Origin: Parablautia muri
GTDB taxonomy: Bacteria; Bacillota; Clostridia; Lachnospirales; Lachnospiraceae
Assembly: GCF_009917485.1 (NCBI RefSeq)
Contig: NZ_QZDT01000021.1
Location: 1-64,000, forward strand
DNA length: 64,000 nucleotides
Direction of reading: 5' to 3'
Part shown: one piece after another, positions 32,558-41,645 of the stretch
Numbering within the stretch: position 1 is the stretch's first letter
How the letters are laid out: each line of letters opens with the position of its first letter
Translations under genes and position numbers: made by a program
Notes under the pieces: model-generated
Told to the model about the DNA's origin: nothing
The model's database searches: none
Seen by the model: the letters and a program-made list of their open reading frames with translations, nothing else

Positions 32558-34234
32558 ATGAATATTTTCGTAATCAATGGAAGTCCAAGAGGAGAGAAAA
32601 GCAATTCCTATCAGCTGACCAAGGCATTCTTAAGGGGAATGACCCTGGCCCTTGGAAAAGCGCCTGATACCGAACAGGTCAATATGAAAACCGTATCTGT
32701 AAACGAGCTCCACATTCACCCCTGTCTTGGATGTTTTTCCTGCTGGAATAAAACACCGGGAAAATGCTGTATACAAGATGATATGCAAGAAATCATTGAA
32801 AAACTCTTATGGGCGGATGTAATCATATGGAGCTTCCCCCTTTATTATTTTACAGTACCAGGCGGACTAAAAAACCTGATTGACCGCCAATTACCTATGT
32901 TGCTGCCTTTTATGACAGAGCGAAAGGACAGCTTTGGAAGCGGGAGCCATCCCAGCAGATACGATATCAGCAGAAAGCGAAATATCATCCTATCTACATG
33001 CGGGTTCTATACAGCAGAAGGTAATTATGACGGAATTTACAGTCTGTTTGACCACATGTGTGGAAAAGACCAATATACAGCCCTCTGTTGTGGACAGGGG
33101 GAGTTGTTCCGTGTGCCCGAATTATCGGAGCGCACAGAAGCATATCTAAAATTTGTCGAAAAAGCTGGACAAGAGTATGTAAAGGGCGGCATTCAGGAAT
33201 CTACCTGGGCAAACCTAAGGCAGCTTTTGTATCCCAAGGAAACTTTTGAAGCCATGGCGGATGCCAGCTGGGGCATTAACAGAGAAAGCGGAGAGAAAGA
33301 ATCCGAATCATTGATTTTTACAAGGCAGATGGCAGCCCTTTATCACAAGGCCGCCTATCAGGGCAAAGATTTAGTGCTGGAAATGTATTACACGGACTTA
33401 AATGAATGTTATCAGATTCTTTTGGGCAGGGAGGGAAGCAGTGTCTTTACTGACGGATCCCAAACCGCCACCACAAGAATAGAAACGCCCTATACTCTGT
33501 GGCGTTCCATTGCCGCAGGGGAAATCCGCGGGGACGAGGCCCTGATGAAGAAAATGTATAAGGTAAAAGGCGATTTTCACTTAATGCTTCAATGGGATAC
33601 TTACTTTGGAAGCGGGAAAACCAGCCCAGAGGGAGCCATAAAAAAAAATGGCGCCGCACAGGGGGAAGACTGCCGGAATCTCCATATTCCCCCAAGAGGC
33701 ACCAATATGAATCTTCTGTTACTTCCCTGGATTATATTTTGGGCGGCCGCATCCATCCATAGCTATAACGGCAGCCTGTTAAGTATTGCTTCCTGCGCAG
33801 TTATTCCGCTTTTGTTCTATCGCAATAAAAAGACAATCTATGATACACTCACCGCAGCTTTGGTAATTGGATTTTCCCTGGGCATTTTTTTAGGCGCCCC
33901 GAAACGTATTCTATTGCCCTTATCATATCTATCTTTTGGTATCATGTGGACCGCAAGCTGTTTTAGAAAAATACCTCTCACAGCCCACTATTCCCTAAAC
34001 CAGTATGGCGGGGAAGGCGCTCTGCAAAATCCGCTCTTTCTGAAAACTAACCGGATTCTCACATTCATGTGGGGCATTTTATACCTTCTGACTCCCATAT
34101 GGACCTATTTTATAATGGGAACAAGGATCACCGCCCTGACTGGCGCCATTAATTCCATACTGCCCATTTTCATGGGGATTTTTACCGCATGGTTCCAGAA
34201 ATGGTATCCGGCCAAGGTGGCAAGCGGTGACTAA
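32558..34234 (+). CDS. flavodoxin-fold / SCP2-like / membrane fusion protein
   Basis: A 558-residue protein with three parts. Residues 1-205: an NAD(P)H-dependent flavin oxidoreductase fold (NIFVINGSPRGEKSNSYQLT, HPCLGCFSCW, then WSFPLYYFTVPGGLKNLIDR). Residues about 260-360: an SCP2 sterol-carrier-like domain (a DLVLEMYYTDLNECYQILLG segment and later MLQWDTYFG). Residues about 385-550: some six membrane helices. GGAGG precedes the chosen ATG. The combination suggests a membrane-anchored reductase acting on a lipid-like or quinone substrate. The strong promoter at 32394 drives it. Cargo of the outer element. Confidence 0.8.
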   Translation: MNIFVINGSPRGEKSNSYQLTKAFLRGMTLALGKAPDTEQVNMKTVSVNELHIHPCLGCFSCWNKTPGKCCIQDDMQEIIEKLLWADVIIWSFPLYYFTVPGGLKNLIDRQLPMLLPFMTERKDSFGSGSHPSRYDISRKRNIILSTCGFYTAEGNYDGIYSLFDHMCGKDQYTALCCGQGELFRVPELSERTEAYLKFVEKAGQEYVKGGIQESTWANLRQLLYPKETFEAMADASWGINRESGEKESESLIFTRQMAALYHKAAYQGKDLVLEMYYTDLNECYQILLGREGSSVFTDGSQTATTRIETPYTLWRSIAAGEIRGDEALMKKMYKVKGDFHLMLQWDTYFGSGKTSPEGAIKKNGAAQGEDCRNLHIPPRGTNMNLLLLPWIIFWAAASIHSYNGSLLSIASCAVIPLLFYRNKKTIYDTLTAALVIGFSLGIFLGAPKRILLPLSYLSFGIMWTASCFRKIPLTAHYSLNQYGGEGALQNPLFLKTNRILTFMWGILYLLTPIWTYFIMGTRITALTGAINSILPIFMGIFTAWFQKWYPAKVASGD

Positions 34235-34274
34235 GGCTGCAAGTATTGCTTCTTAATATGCTGTTACCTCTGTG

Positions 34275-35264
34275 CTATCCCCTGTTTTGTGCCATAACCC
34301 CCACCAACGCATGGGGAACATAAGGCTCCTCCAAATATGCCAGTTCCGTATCATCAAGAACCAGGTCAACCGCCTTTGCCGCTCCCTCCACATGATGAAA
34401 CTTCGTTGCCCCTGCTACCGGGGCCGTAACCTTTGTTAAAAGCCATGCAAGAGAAATTTCCGTCATGCTTACCTCATGTTTTTGGGCCAGTTCTTCCACT
34501 CGGGAAATAATCTTCCTATCCTGCTGTTCTGTTCCATCATATTTTAATCTGGCATAGGCATCCTCTGTCAGGCGCTTAGAAGATTCGCCAGGTTTTTTGG
34601 CAAGTCTTCCTCCTGCCAACGCACTGTAAGGTGTCATGGCAATATGATCCTCCGCACAAAGCTTTGCCATCTCCCTTTCTTCCTCCCGGAAAATCAAATT
34701 GTAATGCCCCTGTATGGAGACAAATTTTGCAAATCCTTCCTTTTCTGCCAAAGCATTTGCTTTAGCAAGCTGCCATGCATAACAGTTGGAAATACCAATA
34801 TAGCGGGCTTTTCCTGCCTTCACCACATGGTTAAGCCCTTCCATGATATCGTAAAGCGGTGTTTGATAATCCCACATATGATAAATATACAAATCCACAT
34901 AATCCATACCAAGATTTTCAAGACTCTTATTTATCATTTGCTCAATATGCTGTTGTCCTGTTATCCCTTTTTCAATTTCCTCCTGGGTTCGCGGCACAAA
35001 CTTCGTTGCCACTACAACATCCTCTCGTTTCACGTAATCCCGCAATGCCCTTCCCAGGTACTGCTCACTGGTACCGCCCTGGTATCCAATCGCCGTATCA
35101 TAAAAATTGATTCCAAGCTCCAGCCCGTGCATTATAATCTCACGGGAATGCTCCTCGTCAAGAGTCCATGAATGCTGTCCTTTGCCTGGGTCCCCAAATC
35201 CCATACATCCCATGCAGATGCGCGAAACATTCAGTTCCGAATTTCCTAATTTTGTATATTGCAT
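34275..35264 (-). CDS. aldo/keto reductase
   Basis: A 329-residue NADPH-dependent oxidoreductase of the AKR superfamily (YhdN/IolS-like). Tetrad residues are visible: INFYDTAIGYQGG (Asp and Tyr), VVATKFVP (Lys) and YIYHMWD (His). The C-terminal NADP-binding loop (GATKFHHVEGAAKAV) is intact. GGAGGG precedes the chosen ATG. It converges on the flavodoxin fusion gene with a 40-base gap and is the last gene before the right end of the outer element. It is different from the ferredoxin-type reductase at 60899-62029. The substrate is unknown. Confidence 0.9.
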   Translation of the reverse strand: MQYTKLGNSELNVSRICMGCMGFGDPGKGQHSWTLDEEHSREIIMHGLELGINFYDTAIGYQGGTSEQYLGRALRDYVKREDVVVATKFVPRTQEEIEKGITGQQHIEQMINKSLENLGMDYVDLYIYHMWDYQTPLYDIMEGLNHVVKAGKARYIGISNCYAWQLAKANALAEKEGFAKFVSIQGHYNLIFREEEREMAKLCAEDHIAMTPYSALAGGRLAKKPGESSKRLTEDAYARLKYDGTEQQDRKIISRVEELAQKHEVSMTEISLAWLLTKVTAPVAGATKFHHVEGAAKAVDLVLDDTELAYLEEPYVPHALVGVMAQNRG

Positions 35265-35657
35265 CACACCCTCCGTTCCTGCCGCCCCTTTCAATCAGGA
35301 GATAAGCATAAATTGTTTTTATTTATAAGCCTGCCCAACGCTTCCCGTCCTCCTATCAAACTTGCTTAATTTTATAAAATAGATATTTCTTTCCTGAAAT
35401 ATCTATCATGATATATTCTTTTTAACAAAATATCCAATACTTATCATGAATCACCACTAATGCCTGAAAACTATATTTCATGATTTGAGCTTTTTTACTC
35501 TTTCACAGGTCAGCCCATCCATAGGACATTCGAAAAATGTCTGTTTCGCGGCAGTCGCCAAATATCTATGATATGCTTCGCATCTCTAAACACGTCTACT
35601 TGGCTCGTTGCCCGCGAGAATAAATAGAGATTGGCTTAACAATATAATTACACACTC
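35265..35657. other. non-coding right end of the outer element
   Basis: No credible gene apart from the tail of the broken protease frame, which runs on to a stop at 35586-35588 in element sequence. The stretch is AT-rich and includes the 20-30 bases next to the junction that mirror the left end at matching distances. Confidence 0.5.
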
Positions 35658-35675
35658 CCCGGAATCAATCACAGC
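35635..35675. other. right attachment junction of the outer element
   Basis: Element sequence ends ...ACACTCC and protease sequence begins GGAATCAATCACAG; the shared core CC is 35659-35660. Reading inward on the minus strand, GTGT lies at +6 to +9 and TTG at +17 to +19, as at the left end. Confidence 0.72.
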
Positions 35676-36044
35676 CACCAAAACTCCACTTCCGGTCAAA
35701 TATGGATTTCTTCTTGTAACAGGAAAAATGCAGGATGCCTGCTTTCCCTGCAGAGTTGAAAAGTAAAGCCTTTTAGGCTTTTCCACATATTCCACCTCGT
35801 CAAGCTGCGAAAATGTATCAATCAGCTCCTCCGGTATAGTCACAATTGCATACCCGGCAATCAGCTCCTCCACACCTATGACATTGCTTTGCAGTCTTCC
35901 AATATCTCCATTATATTTGACAATTAATTCCCATTTTCTTGTTTCTTCTATGAAACCAACACCGAGCTGCGCTGATTTTTTCCTCTCTGCTTCCTCCACA
36001 CTAAGTGCAAGTCCAAGTAAAACCTCTAATTTTTGATTTGCCAT
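35658..36044 (-). pseudogene. S8 subtilisin-family protease, N-terminal part (split)
   Basis: The first 129 codons of the protease: a propeptide-like region (QKLEVLLGLALSVEEAERKK, a YAIVTIPEELID segment and VEYVEKPKRLYF) leads into GSGVLVAVIDSG with the catalytic aspartate. The outer element then continues the frame for 23 codons of unrelated sequence to a stop at 35586. Joining GG at 35660-35659 to 15000-14999 gives VIDSGIDYTSPEF without frameshift. The split separates the aspartate from the histidine and serine, so no active protease can be made while the element is present. Confidence 0.88.
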
Positions 36045-36110
36045 ACGGCCTCCGGATTTTACATTTCTTTTATTATTTGCACTATATGCGAAAAGGCGAA
36101 ATGGGTACCT

Positions 36111-37190
36111 TTACTCTTGAAAAACAACGGCCACCTTGCCGCATTTTCCGCTTGCCATCAGAGCATATGCTTCATCTGCTTTTTCCACTGGAAATTCATC
36201 TGTCACCAGATCCCCAGGATGAATCCCCCATCTCACCAAATGCTCAACCAAGTCCATCATTCTCCATGTGGAGGTAACCCATGAACCATAAATGGATTTC
36301 TGCGAATGCATCATATCTGGGCTTGGGTTCAGGCTCATGGTATTTCCTTCCCCCACCAGCGCAATTTTTCCCCAGTCTCTGGTGGCACGGACAGCGGTCT
36401 GTCTTCCGGCATCGCTTGCAGAGCAGTCTATGGCGCGCTCTACACCGTGTCCGCCGGTAAGGGCAAGAATTTCATCTACTGCTGTGTCTGAGGGCTTAAC
36501 CACATAATCCACCAATTCCTTCTCCTTCGCTAATTGAATGCGGTAATCATTCATCTCCACGCCAATTAATTTCTCTGCCCCCATTGCCTTGCACAGCATA
36601 AGGGTTGCCAGACCTACCGGCCCTAGTCCCACCACTAAAACCGCGTCATCACCGCTGATACCGATTTTTTGAAGCGCCTCATAAGCCGTCCCAAAACCAC
36701 ACGCAACAGATGCCCCATCCAAATAGGTAAGCTCATCTGGCAATGCAATTAAATCCTTCTCATCACACAGCATATATTCTGCCATTCCACCATTTCTCTG
36801 CCACCCGTAAGCCTGTCTGTTCTTACTGGTGCATGCTATCGCATATCCCATACGGCAGTTATAGCAGATGCCGCACCCCGAAATATGATACACAATCACA
36901 CGGTCTCCTTCTGTAAACTGTCTGGTTCCAGGCCCTGTCTTTGCCACTACGCCGCATGGTTCATGCCCTGCAATCATTCCCGGTATATATCCTTCTGCCC
37001 CCTTACCCGTATGCTCCCTGTAGATAGCACGAATATCCGAACCGCAGATTGTACTAGCACGGGTTGCCACCAATACCTGTCCATAGCCTGGATCTGGCAC
37101 CTTAAATTCTTTCAATTCAACTGTACTGTTTCCCGGCAATATTGCACCTGTCATTTTTTTTGCAATACTCTTTGGTACCATCCCTTTCAT
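36111..37190 (-). CDS. zinc-dependent alcohol dehydrogenase family protein
   Basis: A 359-residue medium-chain dehydrogenase. The catalytic zinc site is in STICGSDIRAIY and GMIAGHEPCGVV, the structural zinc cysteines in CGICYNCRMGYAIAC, and the NAD(P) Rossmann motif in VVGLGPVGLATLML. It probably oxidises a polyol or secondary alcohol. AAGGAAGG lies upstream of the chosen ATG; earlier in-frame ATGs lack signals. It is 66 bases upstream of the protease start on the same strand, so they may be cotranscribed. Substrate not readable from sequence. Confidence 0.88.
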   Translation of the reverse strand: MKGMVPKSIAKKMTGAILPGNSTVELKEFKVPDPGYGQVLVATRASTICGSDIRAIYREHTGKGAEGYIPGMIAGHEPCGVVAKTGPGTRQFTEGDRVIVYHISGCGICYNCRMGYAIACTSKNRQAYGWQRNGGMAEYMLCDEKDLIALPDELTYLDGASVACGFGTAYEALQKIGISGDDAVLVVGLGPVGLATLMLCKAMGAEKLIGVEMNDYRIQLAKEKELVDYVVKPSDTAVDEILALTGGHGVERAIDCSASDAGRQTAVRATRDWGKIALVGEGNTMSLNPSPDMMHSQKSIYGSWVTSTWRMMDLVEHLVRWGIHPGDLVTDEFPVEKADEAYALMASGKCGKVAVVFQE

Positions 37191-37450
37191 CCTTACATAC
37201 CTTCCTTTCTTCTCAATACTTTTCTTCCCAAGCTTCATTGCGCAAAACATTTTACCTGTCAAAAAAATCCATAATACTGGTGGACGCAGCGCTCTCACCT
37301 ACCGTATTGCAGAAAGCGCCGCTGCGCTATCGGTATTTATATTTCCCTTCAATTACCAAAAAGAGGCAGCTGCTGCAAATACAGCAATCTTAATTACTCA
37401 AAATTATATTGAAAGCTTATAGGTTATTACTCTGAAAAATAAATTTCTAT
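37191..37450. other. intergenic stretch with possible gene remnant
   Basis: Besides the leader of the dehydrogenase gene, the plus strand at about 37280-37420 has a short open frame (TYRIAESAAALSVFIFPFNY) that looks like the end of a membrane or metabolic protein without its beginning. I cannot assign it. No other gene is seen. Confidence 0.3.
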
Positions 37451-37454
37451 AAAA

Positions 37455-37525
37455 CAATTTTCACAGACAAATTTGTGCTGATGCCCAAATTGGCAGGTGT
37501 TGGCAGCATGGAGGATTTATATGAT
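37455..37525 (+). repeat. hairpin repeat unit, plus-strand copy (A4)
   Basis: On the plus strand, a CACAGACAAATTTGTG hairpin, GATGCCCAAATT and GGCAGCATGGAGGATTTAT are followed by an ATG. The order and the closing GGAGGATT match copies A1-A3. The ATG opens only nine codons, so the gene it once served seems lost. Confidence 0.65.
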
Positions 37526-37550
37526 TTTACTTTGTAAGTCAATGTAACAA

Positions 37551-37595
37551 TTAACACCCCTCTGCAAGCGCAACAGCGGGGTGTTAACATTTTTA
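37551..37595 (+). terminator. strong terminator hairpin, possibly bidirectional
   Basis: TTAACACCCC (37551-37560) and GGGGTGTTAA (37578-37587) form a 10-bp stem with CATTTTTATTT after it on the plus strand. On the minus strand it lies 60 bases past the HD-GYP gene stop and is followed by TTGTTACATT, so it may end that transcript too. Confidence 0.7.
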
Positions 37596-37648
37596 TTTAC
37601 CGTACTATGTATTATGCTTTTCTGTCTATTGACTTTATAATTTCCTGC

Positions 37649-38788
37649 TTAACCAGAATAAGTATCTGCCAAGTGTGCAAATTCCTCCTTAACTGCCTCA
37701 AAGGCCGCCAAAATCTTTGGCGAGAAGCATCCGCATTCTCCGTTCATAATCATTTTGCTGGCGGTTTCCTTATCAAAGGCCTTTTTGTAAACCCGCTCTG
37801 ATACCAACGCATCATAAACATCCGCAACAGAAACAGCCTGAGCTGCAATTCCGATTTCATCGCCCTTAAGTCCATCCGGATATCCTAAACCATCGTACCT
37901 TTCATGATGATGCCTGCAAATATCATAACAATAATTAAAATAATCTTCATCATCCATCCGAACAAAGGATGCTATCATCTCCGCGCCCTTAGTGGTGTGT
38001 GATTTCATGATTTCAAATTCCTCTGAAGTAAGTCTTCCTGGCTTAAGCAAAATATTATCCGGCACAGTAATCTTTCCAAGATCATGCATAGCCGCAGCCT
38101 GGGTAATCATATCAATCTTTTCATCCGTCAGTCTGTATTCAGGATAACGCTTCATAACCTCTATTGCCAATGCCCTGGTAAATACACGGATTCTCTTTAC
38201 ATGCTGGCCTGATTCCATATCCCGGAATTCTACCACATTGCTCATGGCATCTATCATAGCATCATTCATCTTCCGAAGTCTCTGGGCCTGTTTCGTCAAA
38301 AGCTGATTCTGTACTTCAAGCTCAGCCGTCTGTGCTTTTACCAACGTTTCCAGTCGTGTTTTATAGGCATACAAGTCAATATTATTTTTGACCATCTGCT
38401 TCACGGTAGGTGCATGATAAGGCTTATGAATATAATCTACCACACCGTATTCATACCCGCGCCTCTCATATTCAACGGAGGTTTCCCCCGTAATCATAAC
38501 AATAGGAACTTTGGAAATCAACTCTTTTTTACTAAGCGCCTCAAGAACCTGGAACCCATCCATCACAGGCATAACGATATCAAGCAGTACCGCTGCAAGT
38601 GCAGAAAAATTCTCCTCAAAAAGCTTAATTCCTTCTTTGCCGTTTGCCGCCTCTAAAATATCATACTCATCCGCAAATATATTCGCCAGCATTGCACGAT
38701 TAATTTCCATGTCTTCAATAATTAATATCGTTCTTTTATCCATTTGATCTTTTGGATCCTCCTTCTTCAAATGTATCACTTCACCCAT
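37649..38788 (-). CDS. HD-GYP response regulator, cyclic-di-GMP phosphodiesterase
   Basis: A 379-residue protein: receiver domain at residues 20-135 (ILIIEDMEINRAM, phospho-aspartate in VLLDIVMPVMDGF, YIHKPYHA with the lysine), a coiled linker, and an HD-GYP domain with MHDLGKI and HHHERYDGLGYPDGL. HD-GYP domains hydrolyse cyclic-di-GMP. No kinase gene is next to it, so it is an orphan regulator. The first ATG begins 15 codons before the receiver; an internal start at MDKRTILIIED is possible. Confidence 0.92.
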   Translation of the reverse strand: MGEVIHLKKEDPKDQMDKRTILIIEDMEINRAMLANIFADEYDILEAANGKEGIKLFEENFSALAAVLLDIVMPVMDGFQVLEALSKKELISKVPIVMITGETSVEYERRGYEYGVVDYIHKPYHAPTVKQMVKNNIDLYAYKTRLETLVKAQTAELEVQNQLLTKQAQRLRKMNDAMIDAMSNVVEFRDMESGQHVKRIRVFTRALAIEVMKRYPEYRLTDEKIDMITQAAAMHDLGKITVPDNILLKPGRLTSEEFEIMKSHTTKGAEMIASFVRMDDEDYFNYCYDICRHHHERYDGLGYPDGLKGDEIGIAAQAVSVADVYDALVSERVYKKAFDKETASKMIMNGECGCFSPKILAAFEAVKEEFAHLADTYSG

Positions 38789-39112
38789 TCGTTCTTTCAG
38801 AGAAAAACTATATCAAGTAGATTATAACAACTTTATTATCAAAAATCCACTAAAATTTGAGTCTATACCTGCAATCGTTGTTAAAATTGTTGTTAAAGCG
38901 TTACTTTTCAAGAGTTAGGAATGCATACATGCTGTTTTTGGGTCATGAAAGAGAGCATACTTTATCCTAAATTAAACTTTTTTGCAACTATTTATATCTC
39001 TTGAATCTTTTTCAAAAATGCATTAAAATATCATTATCTAGTATAGATTCTATTCAAGATCCAAATTGCCAGAACAAATATAAAATACTATATCTCAGAC
39101 AAGGAGGAATCT
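38789..39112. other. divergent intergenic control region
   Basis: It separates the leftward HD-GYP gene from the rightward AraC gene. Near 38880-38900, TTGTTAAAATTGTTGTTAAA is a short imperfect direct repeat. The sequence is AT-rich with several possible -10 elements, but no unambiguous promoter was chosen. No gene is seen. Confidence 0.45.
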
Positions 39113-40069
39113 ATGTACGCAGCTGACAATACTGATGCTAACCTTTATGCGGACGGCACTGTCAGAGGCAGTGAAATCAGCTATCCCGTCCAAGTTCAAT
39201 TTATTGATCTTTCTAAAATGTATATGCAACGAGTCAGGTGGCACTGGCATCCGGAAGTCGAAGTACTTCTTATCACGAAAGGAAGAATCATTCTCACCAC
39301 AGATAACAAAGAGCCCCCTCTTGAGGCCGGACAGGGAATTTTCCTAAACCAAAATGTTATGCATTCCGTCCATCCTGCAGATACCAAAACAGACTGCTGC
39401 CTGTATTCTATTATGTTTGACCCATCCTTTTTATTTGGGTATGGAAATACCCTGATAGCCGGGAAATATCTTTCTCCGGTATTAAATTCTCCTGCCCTTA
39501 AAACTCTGCTCTTGGATTCGCAGGACTCTATTTCCGGCAAACTGATGGATAACATTCATTCCGTCATTTCTACTAACATGGATAAGGAATACGGTTATGA
39601 ATTAATCACCAAATCCCTGCTTTGTCAGTTCTGGGTACAATTGTTAGAGCTTCTCACCCCCCAGGCTGCCCCGGGCAGTCAGCCCCATAGCCTGTCACTG
39701 GACGAAATCCGGGTAAAGGATGCCATTTTATTCATTGAAAGTCATTATGCAGAACAATTAACTTTGGAACAAATTGCTTTTTCCGTACATATTAGCAAAA
39801 GTGAATGCTGCCGCTGTTTTAAAAGAGTTCTGCAGTTCTCTCCCATCGAATACTTGATGCGGTACCGGATTTTAAAGGCTGTAACTATGATGCAAGATAA
39901 TGATCCCACTTTTCGGAATATATCAGATCTTGCTTTTAGCATTGGTTTTAATAATGTAAGCTATTTCAATAAGGTATTTAAACAGTATGTTAAATGCACT
40001 CCAACTGAGTACAAAAGAAATTTAAAAACCGCCGCAGGAAAAAATGCCGTAAATATCATGTTTATGTAA
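39113..40069 (+). CDS. AraC-family regulator with cupin sensor
   Basis: A 318-residue regulator. The N-terminal cupin (about residues 30-110) contains RWHWHPEVEVLLITKGR and GQGIFLNQNVMHSV, typical sugar-sensing AraC proteins. The C-terminal domain has LTLEQIAFSVHISKSECCRC, ISDLAFSIGFNNVSYFNKVF and CTPTEYKRN. CAAGGAGG precedes the ATG. No obvious target gene lies downstream in the same direction; the next cluster is convergent. It may act on genes elsewhere. Confidence 0.9.
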   Translation: MYAADNTDANLYADGTVRGSEISYPVQVQFIDLSKMYMQRVRWHWHPEVEVLLITKGRIILTTDNKEPPLEAGQGIFLNQNVMHSVHPADTKTDCCLYSIMFDPSFLFGYGNTLIAGKYLSPVLNSPALKTLLLDSQDSISGKLMDNIHSVISTNMDKEYGYELITKSLLCQFWVQLLELLTPQAAPGSQPHSLSLDEIRVKDAILFIESHYAEQLTLEQIAFSVHISKSECCRCFKRVLQFSPIEYLMRYRILKAVTMMQDNDPTFRNISDLAFSIGFNNVSYFNKVFKQYVKCTPTEYKRNLKTAAGKNAVNIMFM

Positions 40070-40149
40070 CAGGCTTATATCTATGTAATGGGTATGTTTA
40101 TGTGACTGCAAAACTTTGATTTTTTGCCAAACTGCACATAAGCCGGAAT

Positions 40150-41541
40150 TTATCCTTTTATTTGTGTCTGTTCGTCCCAATAGCGGTATTTTTCAGCCAT
40201 AGTCTCCTTAAGCTGCGCCGCCCTCCTTAATTTTTCACCAAGCTTTTCTATCTCCAGGGCTGAGAGTTTAAGCCTGTGGTATAACGTACTGCTTCCTTTC
40301 ATATATAAGGGAATGGCCTCAGCCATATCCCTTATTTCTGTTGCCAGTTCCTTTACGCGTACAACCGTGGTCTTGAACTCGATTGCCTGTTTTTGTAGCT
40401 TTTTACTATTTACCTGGAGAATAATAGGTTCAGAAAGCCCTCGCAGTGCCGCCTTCTTGTTGAAAAAAGACTCTAAAAAGCTTATGCCCTCTTTTTCCTG
40501 CAGAAGACTTTGGGCAATCAGCGGAAGCCCCTGGAAGGTGAAATCTCCTAAATCCGACCATGTCACCTTTTCCCCGTTTATCCCCTTCTTTTCACCCTTT
40601 GACGCTTCCATAATCTGCATGATGACAGATGCACATCCATCCCTTTTTTCAGGTAATAGATCCATCACTCCTGCAGATAGTACAGACGCATATCTGCCAA
40701 GCGCTCCCTGGCCTGCCACATCCTCATTTTTCCTTCCATTAAATATTGTAACAATTCCGCCGGCTCCCACATCATAAGTAAGGGCGGCAAACATATATTT
40801 GATATCATGATAACCGGCAAAGTTATTCTTTTCCACCGGTGTCCTTATGTATCGAATATGTTCCTTTGGGATAATGGAATTTCCAAGAACACTGACATAG
40901 TCATTTTCCCCATGCAGCCCGTACAGTTTGTCCCTCCTTCTCTCGTACCCCTCCTCTCCATATCTGCCCTTCCATTCCTCTATTGCCTGTTCGGAAAAAC
41001 CCTGTCCATCCACCGAATAGCATGCATCAATCAATCCATGATACCTGGACTCCATGGTCACGAACTGTGCTTTGTTCCCTCCCTTAGAGTGACCCGTTAC
41101 AATAAGGCGCTGATGTTCGTTTAACTCCATTGCCTCCACCACCTCCTCAAAGTAAGAAAGGGCGCTCTCTTGCTGGGTGGACGAGATGGAAGTCATTCCA
41201 ATTCCGTTATCCGGCCATTCTCCATCACCGGTTCCCCGATAAGCGATATAAATGCAACTCTGATCCGGGGAAGTAAAGGTACATGCGGCAGTTCCTGCAT
41301 CATACCCCATATTTGTACTCTGGCAGCTGATTACAAGATTTCCTACTGTCTCATTTAAAGCTGCTTTTTCAACCACAGTATATTCTCCATAGTGAACGCC
41401 ACCGCCGCCATAGTCCGGATGTTCCTTAAGAGACAGTAAAATTTCATTTAAAGTAGCTCCATCCGGCGCTTCCTTATAATCAAGATACATAAAAGTATCT
41501 AACACCATACTCATCTCCGCATCGGACAGCTTTTCGCTCAT
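40150..41541 (-). CDS. Mbeg1-like lipase-fold protein, probable T7SS effector
   Basis: A 463-residue alpha/beta-hydrolase of the DUF2974/Mbeg1-like group. YIAYRGTGDGEW is followed by the nucleophile elbow VTGHSKGGNKAQF and the strand VDGQGFSEQAIEEW. The last 100 residues are helical (VNSKKLQKQAIEFKTTVV, MAEAIPLYMKGSS) and WXG-like in spacing. It is the last gene of the type VII secretion operon, where substrates often sit, and has no signal peptide. I infer a secreted lipase/esterase toxin or effector. An immunity gene was not recognised next to it. Confidence 0.75.
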   Translation of the reverse strand: MSEKLSDAEMSMVLDTFMYLDYKEAPDGATLNEILLSLKEHPDYGGGGVHYGEYTVVEKAALNETVGNLVISCQSTNMGYDAGTAACTFTSPDQSCIYIAYRGTGDGEWPDNGIGMTSISSTQQESALSYFEEVVEAMELNEHQRLIVTGHSKGGNKAQFVTMESRYHGLIDACYSVDGQGFSEQAIEEWKGRYGEEGYERRRDKLYGLHGENDYVSVLGNSIIPKEHIRYIRTPVEKNNFAGYHDIKYMFAALTYDVGAGGIVTIFNGRKNEDVAGQGALGRYASVLSAGVMDLLPEKRDGCASVIMQIMEASKGEKKGINGEKVTWSDLGDFTFQGLPLIAQSLLQEKEGISFLESFFNKKAALRGLSEPIILQVNSKKLQKQAIEFKTTVVRVKELATEIRDMAEAIPLYMKGSSTLYHRLKLSALEIEKLGEKLRRAAQLKETMAEKYRYWDEQTQIKG

Positions 41542-41645
41542 CCTGGCTCCTCCTCCCTTCCATCCCGCCCTTTATCCTTTTCTTAACCGCAAAAACGAGG
41601 CTTCTCTCAAAATGACCAAATCAAATCTATTAAGTTTTTGGAACT

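Larger units (their letters stand above)
14999..35658. mobile_element. 20.66-kb serine-recombinase-type element inside the S8 gene
   Basis: The two halves of one S8 protease flank this segment in matching orientation and frame. They share the dinucleotide CC (GG on the coding strand) at 14999-15000 and 35659-35660. Joining at that dinucleotide gives a continuous 594-codon gene with an intact VIDSGIDYTSPEF. The two inner ends match as an inverted pair at fixed distances from the core (GTGT at +6 to +9, A at +11, TTG at +17 to +19). No target duplication longer than the core is present, which fits large serine recombinases and not a transposase. The size without the nested element is 12,984 bp. 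Confidence 0.8.

Noticed and set aside
37280-37420. Intact small gene after the dehydrogenase leader
   Set aside because: The frame has no start signal and looks like the tail of a lost gene.
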